From positions 1 to 24,967 of the IMG/VR virus record IMGVR_UViG_3300037010_001852: a DNA stretch of 24,967 nt; one strand, 5' to 3'. A program made the position numbers and the translations under genes. Below are positions 22,276 through 24,967 of this stretch, piece after piece. The stretch's first letter is position 1, and each line of letters starts with the position of its first letter. This DNA comes from a virus. Under the pieces are notes generated by a model, which saw only the letters and a list, made by a program, of their open reading frames with translations, was not told the DNA's origin and ran no database searches.

Positions 22276-22368
22276 ATAATACTTTTAAGGTGACCGTAAC
22301 CTATTGTTACAGCCACAGAATATGTTTGGGAGACCCTTTGGGTGACCGCAGATATCCAAAAGTATTAT
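22276..22368. ncRNA. candidate structured RNA, 93 nt
   Basis: ATAATACTTTT (22276-22286) and AAAAGTATTAT (22358-22368) form an 11 bp closing stem. Inside, GGTGACCG occurs twice (22289-22296 and 22341-22348) and the two copies can pair as GGT/ACC with one mismatch. GTAAC/GTTAC (22296-22300 and 22306-22310) and CCC/GGG (22334-22342) form two arms. A cassette-type promoter element lies just right of it (minus orientation), but on the plus strand the stem is followed by CTTTTTATT, so orientation is not settled. Confidence 0.4.
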
Positions 22369-22380
22369 CTTTTTATTGTG

Positions 22381-22415
22381 CTTTTAAATACATTTTTAAG
22401 CCTTTCCGAAGGAAA
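22381..22415 (-). promoter_or_regulatory. early-type promoter element with upstream hairpin, copy A
   Basis: CTTTTAAATACA (22381-22392) matches the element upstream of the early cassettes (TGTATTTATAAG on the minus strand), and after exactly 10 bp comes the triloop hairpin TTTCC-GAA-GGAAA (22403-22415). No gene follows; on the minus strand the element points at the 93 nt structured candidate. Confidence 0.55.
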
Positions 22416-22425
22416 TAAGAGTAAT

Positions 22426-22461
22426 AACTGTTACTTTTAGGTATGAAAACTGTTACTTTTA
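22426..22461. repeat. 14 bp direct repeat AACTGTTACTTTTA
   Basis: The sequence occurs exactly at 22426-22439 and 22448-22461 (22 bp period). Two helical turns of spacing suggests adjacent protein sites on one face of the DNA, next to promoter element copy A. Confidence 0.75.
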
Positions 22462-22534
22462 CAAATTCTACATTTTGTAACTACTTGGTTTTCAATACCA
22501 AAGTCACATAGTTACACACGGTGGATACAAAAAA

Positions 22535-22562
22535 AAATAGTGCATATCTCTATGCACTATTT
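22535..22562 (-). terminator. strong rho-independent terminator
   Basis: AAATAGTGCATA and TATGCACTATTT form a 12 bp perfect stem with a 4 nt loop (TCTC on plus), followed on the minus strand by nine T's. It closes the 22572-22946 cassette. Confidence 0.9.
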
Positions 22563-22571
22563 CTTTATGAC

Positions 22572-22946
22572 TTATGCCATTTCAAAATCATCAAAAGAAA
22601 TTTCTTGTCCTTTAACAAATGAACTTAACATAATCCACGGTTGTCTACGTGAGCCGTCTTCATTAGGTTCTTTATTAAGAGTAATTTTCCCTAAATAATT
22701 TTTACCTAATTCCATACCTTTATCATATGAAGTTTCATAGATAACACAACGGTCTGTGGTAGTTTCTTCCCCATTAAGGTCTTTGAAAGACATAGTGGCA
22801 AGTTTATAAAACACGGTATCCTTTGTAACAGGAGATACATATTCAAAAACTTTGTCACTAATGGATAATAATTTACCACTAATGTTAGCATTGCTAACAA
22901 CATTTCCAAGAGAGGTTGTCTCTTCAACAAATTTTAATTTAATCAT
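22572..22946 (-). CDS. putative SSB-like early protein, 124 aa
   Basis: The protein has several strands (NISGKLLSISDKVFEYVSP, VFYKLATMSFKDLNG, NYLGKITLNKEP), a likely OB or similar beta barrel. It ends in ISFDDFEMA, an acidic aromatic tip like that of SSBs. The strands and tip are suggestive only. It is a single-gene cassette with a palindromic operator-like leader and a strong terminator, as expected for an early gene. Confidence 0.6.
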   Translation of the reverse strand: MIKLKFVEETTSLGNVVSNANISGKLLSISDKVFEYVSPVTKDTVFYKLATMSFKDLNGEETTTDRCVIYETSYDKGMELGKNYLGKITLNKEPNEDGSRRQPWIMLSSFVKGQEISFDDFEMA

Positions 22947-22960
22947 ACCTTATAGTTTTT

Positions 22961-22982
22961 AAATAAACAACGTTGTTTATTT
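22961..22982. promoter_or_regulatory. 22 bp perfect palindrome in leader (operator-like)
   Basis: The left half AAATAAACAAC is followed by its exact reverse complement, with CG at the centre. It lies between the cassette promoter element (22989-23000) and the start at 22946. A dimeric regulator site is the simplest reading; an RNA hairpin in the leader is the alternative. Confidence 0.7.
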
Positions 22983-22988
22983 TATGTA

Positions 22989-23023
22989 CTTATAAATACA
23001 GTTTAAAGCCTTGCCGAAGGCAA
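22989..23023 (-). promoter_or_regulatory. early promoter element with upstream hairpin, copy B
   Basis: CTTATAAATACA (22989-23000) is followed after 10 bp by TTGCC-GAA-GGCAA (23011-23023). Compared with copy A the hairpin has a compensatory T-A to G-C change, with loop, spacing and flanking AAGCC and ATAAGAGT conserved. It points leftward to the 22572-22946 gene. Confidence 0.6.
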
Positions 23024-23064
23024 TAAGAGTGAACATTTTTACTTGTGTATTTTTATAAAAGAAA

Positions 23065-23084
23065 AAAGGGAATTTTTTCCCTTT
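23065..23084 (-). terminator. rho-independent terminator
   Basis: AAAGGGAA and TTCCCTTT form an 8 bp stem with a 4 nt T loop, followed by TTTC on the minus strand. It lies 9 nt beyond the stop of the 69-aa gene at 23093. Confidence 0.8.
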
Positions 23085-23092
23085 ATTTTTTA

Positions 23093-23302
23093 TTATTCTA
23101 CTATATATATTATATTATATAAATCCATATTATTTTTTAATATTTTAAGTGGAACATTTTTTTGTGACTTATTTACATAAGCCATAGTAAAAAATATATC
23201 TATATCTTCACCGTCATAGTCAACTGTTTGTAATATTTCAATAGCTCTGTAGTTATTAGCAAGTAAGTTATCTATTGCTTGTTGTTTAGTTACTTTAATC
23301 AT
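23093..23302 (-). CDS. small hypothetical early protein, 69 aa
   Basis: The protein begins MIKVTKQQAIDNLLANNYRAIEILQTVDYDGED and continues with IDIFFTMAYVNKSQ. It is not recognised. It is a monocistronic cassette with the leader AAACTAAAAATTATG and the promoter element at 23328-23339, 25 nt upstream of the start. Confidence 0.7.
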   Translation of the reverse strand: MIKVTKQQAIDNLLANNYRAIEILQTVDYDGEDIDIFFTMAYVNKSQKNVPLKILKNNMDLYNIIYIVE

Positions 23303-23327
23303 AATTTTTAGTTTTTAAGTTTTAGTA

Positions 23328-23339
23328 CTTATAAATACA
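23328..23339 (-). promoter_or_regulatory. early promoter element (TGTATTTATAAG)
   Basis: The minus-strand TGTATTTATAAG lies 25 nt upstream of the 23302 start. The same 12 bases occur before 22946 and 24065, and with variants before 23855 and the structured candidate at 22.3 kb. The preceding cassette's terminator hairpin lies 12-15 nt upstream. Confidence 0.65.
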
Positions 23340-23351
23340 TTTTTATTTAAA

Positions 23352-23371
23352 AAAGGGAATTTCTTCCCTTT
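23352..23371 (-). terminator. rho-independent terminator
   Basis: AAAGGGAA and TTCCCTTT form an 8 bp stem with loop TTTC (plus), followed by TTTAAAT on the minus strand. The stop codon of the 81-aa gene (23370-23372) is part of the stem. Confidence 0.8.
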
Positions 23372-23615
23372 ACATCCACACAGATATTGTATACCAACCT
23401 TTTTCATAGTGTACTATCATAAGAGAACCTGATATTTTTGCTTTTAACCAAGTTCCTTCACTTATGTTATTATGCCATAAAGTAGTAGCATAAATCATTG
23501 CTTTGTATTTCTTATCATCTATACTTACAACACACCAAAAATATAATGTTCCATTTATATTACTGTGTGCTTTTTTAGAGGTGACTTCTACAAATTGACA
23601 ATCTATTTCTTCCAT
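23370..23615 (-). CDS. hypothetical early protein, 81 aa
   Basis: The protein is beta-rich: MEEIDCQFVEVTSKKAHSN, LYFWCVVSIDDKKYKAMIY, WLKAKISGSLMIVHYE. It may form a small OB or SH3-like barrel, but there is no firm family. Its leader has AAACTAAAAATTATG, like the other cassettes, but no TGTATTTATAAG element between the start and the preceding terminator, so it may be transcribed by read-through. Confidence 0.65.
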   Translation of the reverse strand: MEEIDCQFVEVTSKKAHSNINGTLYFWCVVSIDDKKYKAMIYATTLWHNNISEGTWLKAKISGSLMIVHYEKGWYTISVWM

Positions 23616-23645
23616 AATTTTTAGTTTAAATTTAAATTAATAAAA

Positions 23646-23661
23646 AGGGGATTACTCCCCT
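23646..23661 (-). terminator. rho-independent terminator
   Basis: AGGGGA and TCCCCT form the stem with loop TTAC, and on the minus strand TTTTATT follows. The TAA stop of the 67-aa gene (23652-23654) lies in the loop, so the hairpin encodes the last residues Gly-Glu. Confidence 0.85.
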
Positions 23662-23855
23662 GTTTCTTCTTGAGATGAAATACATTGCTCTATACCTTCT
23701 TGTATATGCTGCATATAATCATCTAATACTTTAAGTTGTTCTTTACAATACTTCATATCTTCAGCATTTGGATTAGCAACCATATGTCTTTGAAGTATAC
23801 CTATTTGTATTTCTAATGACTCTAATGTAAAATACATTTTGTTTAGTGTTTCCAT
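23652..23855 (-). CDS. small coiled-coil-like early protein, 67 aa
   Basis: The protein METLNKMYFTLESLEIQIGI ... MKYCKEQLKVLDDYMQHIQEGIEQ is helical with heptad-like leucines and an acidic C-terminus. It resembles the 51-aa upstream neighbour only in type. The leader is AAACTATATATTATG, and the promoter element (variant CTTATTTATAAT) is at 23879-23890. Confidence 0.7.
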   Translation of the reverse strand: METLNKMYFTLESLEIQIGILQRHMVANPNAEDMKYCKEQLKVLDDYMQHIQEGIEQCISSQEETGE

Positions 23856-23878
23856 AATATATAGTTTAAGTTTAAGTA

Positions 23879-23890
23879 ATTATAAATAAG
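23879..23890 (-). promoter_or_regulatory. early promoter element, variant
   Basis: The minus-strand CTTATTTATAAT differs from the consensus TGTATTTATAAG at three positions and lies 23 nt upstream of the 23855 start. The terminator of the next cassette lies about 15 nt further upstream. Confidence 0.5.
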
Positions 23891-23901
23891 TTTTTTTTAA
23901 A

Positions 23902-23921
23902 AAAGGGGATTACTCCCCTTT
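23902..23921 (-). terminator. rho-independent terminator
   Basis: AAAGGGGA and TCCCCTTT form an 8 bp stem with loop TTAC (containing the stop complement), followed by TTTAAAAAA on the minus strand. The stop of the 51-aa gene (23910-23912) is in the loop, exactly as in the previous cassette. Confidence 0.85.
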
Positions 23922-24065
23922 GTTTCTGTTAATTTGTATTTGAATACAGTTGATTTCAAATGCTAAATCAAACAATGAAATACCATCTTCATTTACAATA
24001 TCACCACTTTTAAGTGATTGATATAATTCTTTTAGTTGGTTTAAATGTTGTTGTAAATCAGTCAT
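23910..24065 (-). CDS. small hypothetical early protein, 51 aa
   Basis: The frame starts MTDLQQHLNQLKELYQSLKS and ends INRNKGE. It is helical and acidic, with the FEINCIQIQINRN segment resembling small phage coiled-coil proteins. It is the first cassette after the strand switch, with the consensus promoter element at 24090-24101, 24 nt upstream of the start. Its terminator overlaps its stop. Confidence 0.65.
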   Translation of the reverse strand: MTDLQQHLNQLKELYQSLKSGDIVNEDGISLFDLAFEINCIQIQINRNKGE

Positions 24066-24089
24066 AATATTTATTTTTAATTTTATTTA

Positions 24090-24101
24090 CTTATAAATAC
24101 A
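24090..24101 (-). promoter_or_regulatory. early promoter element (TGTATTTATAAG)
   Basis: The exact consensus element lies 24 nt upstream of the 24065 start. It is the rightmost copy. Here the upstream hairpin-like sequence is ATACTA-TACA-TAGTAT, further away than in the other cassettes. Confidence 0.65.
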
Positions 24102-24120
24102 TTTTCTTTACATATATACT

Positions 24121-24240
24121 ACATACTATGTATAGTATCTTTAGTATAGTATCTTAGATCTTTTTCTTTCTTTGTTACTTAGTAGTGTATCATAGTATAG
24201 TATAGTATATAGTATGTATACTTAGTATAGTATTCTTATC
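24121..24240. repeat. ATAGT/AGTAT repeat tract in strand switch
   Basis: TTAGTATAGTAT followed by CTTA or TCTTA occurs at about 24141-24156 and 24222-24238, and ATAGT is repeated three times in tandem near 24192-24206. The whole 24102-24585 stretch has no credible gene. The tract separates divergent transcription units. Confidence 0.7.
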
Positions 24241-24370
24241 TTAGAGTACATAAAACTTTCTTGTAGGATTTTGTTTTGTATTTTTTTTCTTTGGTTTGGA
24301 TTAGTTCTTTCAGTTTCATGGGGGGTACCACCCAACTGTGGAGAGCCGGGGAGTGTTTTGCTAAGGACCC

Positions 24371-24436
24371 ACCATAATCTCATACATACCACAAATCCCA
24401 AATACCATAATGTCATACATATTAAAAACCCAAATA
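24371..24436. repeat. two tandem 33-34 bp repeats
   Basis: 24371-24404 and 24404-24436 both read ACCATAAT-x-TCATACATA, then a variable short stretch and CCCAAATA; about six positions differ and one base is missing in the second copy. They lie between G-runs (GGGGGG at 24320 and 24475 areas, GGGGG near 24503) that stand out in this AT-rich DNA. Iteron or regulator sites are plausible. Confidence 0.7.
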
Positions 24437-24542
24437 ACTTTGTCCAGTTTTTAGTGCAATAAACTTGACATCCTGGGGGGTGCATCTAAGACAAAGTATA
24501 CCCGGGGGAATAAACACCTACTATAAATTTTATATATAGGTG

Positions 24543-24573
24543 ATGTCACAAATGTTCTCTATATTTGTGACAT
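24543..24573. promoter_or_regulatory. 11 bp inverted repeat over a late-type -7 box
   Basis: ATGTCACAAAT (24543-24553) and ATTTGTGACAT (24563-24573) are perfect inverted repeats with 9 nt between. TATATTTG (24560-24567), matching the TAnnTTTG -7 box, overlaps the right arm, and the ATG follows at 24586. No TTTG at -33 spacing is present, which would suit an activator-dependent promoter. A second, weaker stem CACCTA/TAGGTG lies just upstream. Confidence 0.6.
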
Positions 24574-24585
24574 AAAATATTTACT

Positions 24586-24967
24586 ATGGCTTATATAGAA
24601 CATAACTTTTTTCCTCTTAAAGTATTTGTAAGAAATGAATACATGTACCAACATAAAAAAGGTCTAGGAGAATTTACACCAGGAGTAATTATATCTGTAA
24701 GATGTTTACCTGGTCAAGCAGCATTGTTTCAAGTACTCTTAGAGAATGGTGTTCTTAGGGATAAGTTACCAAGTCATGCTTTATTACATGAACCAAAGAT
24801 GCCGGATCCAGATCTACCTTTTCATTACCTTCAGATATGGAATTGCTTTTCTTATAACTTTACTCTTCTCCATCTCTCTTATCTTTATGATACCAATGTA
24901 GAAGTGTATATGAAAGATCATAAGTTTTACCCGGGTAGTTATTACGGTACCATAAACTGGGGGTCTG
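24586..24967 (+). CDS. conserved phage protein, first gene of plus-strand block, partial
   Basis: The start ATG at 24586 gives MAYIEHNFFPLKVFVRNEYM, then HKKGLGEFTPGVIISVRCLPGQAALFQVLLENG, KLPSHALLHEP, LQIWNCFSY and FYPGSYYGTINWGS at the window edge (127 codons seen). I associate the order VFVRNEYxY...HGEFxxGxxxxVxxxxGxxxxFxVLL...LPxxAL with conserved hypotheticals in large phages, usually near structural genes. No function is known. The switch of strand suggests it opens the late region. Confidence 0.75.
   Translation, partial: MAYIEHNFFPLKVFVRNEYMYQHKKGLGEFTPGVIISVRCLPGQAALFQVLLENGVLRDKLPSHALLHEPKMPDPDLPFHYLQIWNCFSYNFTLLHLSYLYDTNVEVYMKDHKFYPGSYYGTINWGS

Larger units (their letters stand above)
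21544..22529. other. about 1 kb non-coding region with structured repeats
   Basis: No credible reading frame is present on either strand. Inverted repeats include AATAGCAATGG/CCATTGCTATT (21544-21554 and 21619-21629), ACCAGAC/GTCTGGT (21594-21600 and 21677-21683, interleaved with the former), GATGT/ACATC (21674-21678 and 21685-21689), GTGTAGT/ACTACAC (21709-21728), AATAGAC/GTCTATT near 21904-21928, and TGTAACTA/TAGTTACA (22476-22516). A degenerate direct repeat, a closed 93 nt fold and short repeats are listed separately. It may be a structured RNA or an origin. Confidence 0.5.

Noticed and set aside
21551-22529. Possible protein gene with recoded stop codons in the 1 kb gap
   Set aside because: All six frames have mixed TAA, TAG and TGA stops at high density and no extended conserved-looking peptide; genes on both sides use all three codons as stops.
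21544-22529. Group I or group II intron, RNase P RNA or tmRNA
   Set aside because: I could not find the conserved core elements (P7/R-type sequence in context, domain V, or a tag frame), only short chance-like matches.
22706-22930. Second minus frame inside the 124-aa early gene
   Set aside because: It is an out-of-frame shadow; the outer frame has the leader, operator and terminator.
24121-24240. CRISPR-like array in the ATAGT repeat tract
   Set aside because: The units are short, not regularly spaced, and have no unique spacers.
24222-24485. Reading frames on both strands in the strand-switch region
   Set aside because: They cross the tandem repeats and G-runs, have odd composition (Trp and Cys rich) and lack leaders.

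Overview
The window looks like part of a tailed bacteriophage (Caudoviricetes) genome, very AT-rich and almost fully coding. The likely host is a member of Bacteroidota. Reasons: starts lack a strong AGGAGG ribosome site and instead have A/T-rich leaders; two plus-strand genes have a TAnnTTTG -7 box 16-18 bp before the ATG, one with a TTTG at -33 spacing; and a DUF6428-type gene is present, a family known mainly from Bacteroidota. The replication gene set, small-gene clusters and opposed early/late strands would fit a crAss-like or related Bacteroidota phage, but no hallmark structural gene (portal, terminase, capsid) lies inside the window, so that placement is inference. Stops are standard (TAA, TGA, TAG) and I see no sign of stop-codon recoding.

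Layout. 1-2337 (minus): the start of a putative VWA/DUF2201-type metallopeptidase running off the left edge, then a run of tiny translationally coupled genes joined by a repeated 18-19 bp stop/start junction, then DUF6915- and DUF6878-like genes. 2300-7612 (minus): a replication and recombination block with GIY-YIG-like nuclease, Toprim primase, SSB-like protein, Sak4-like RecA ATPase, DnaB-type helicase and a putative helicase-loader-like protein. 7684-9784: two small plus-strand islands carrying a hypothetical protein and a calcineurin-like metallophosphoesterase operon, interleaved with one minus gene. 9744-13907 (minus): small conserved phage proteins, zinc-ribbon proteins and small membrane proteins, with a non-coding stretch near 11.8-12.2 kb full of hairpins and direct repeats. 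13926-17920 (minus): DUF6428, ClpS-like adaptor, SF2 helicase, ParB-like protein and HNH nuclease. 17983-21512 (minus): an OB-like/hypothetical protein and many small accessory genes.

21513-22529 holds about 1 kb with no credible gene but many inverted repeats and a degenerate 40 bp direct repeat. 22530-24101 (minus) is a set of five short cassettes. Each has a single gene and a rho-independent terminator close to or overlapping its stop codon; four of the five are preceded by a shared TGTATTTATAAG-like element. 24102-24585 is the strand switch, with ATAGT-type repeats, two 33-34 bp tandem repeats, G-runs and an 11 bp inverted repeat over the -7 box of the first plus-strand gene, which runs off the right edge and probably opens the late block.

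How it works together (inference): minus-strand cassettes and operons supply early host-takeover, replication and recombination functions. The plus-strand gene at the right end starts a differently controlled transcript.
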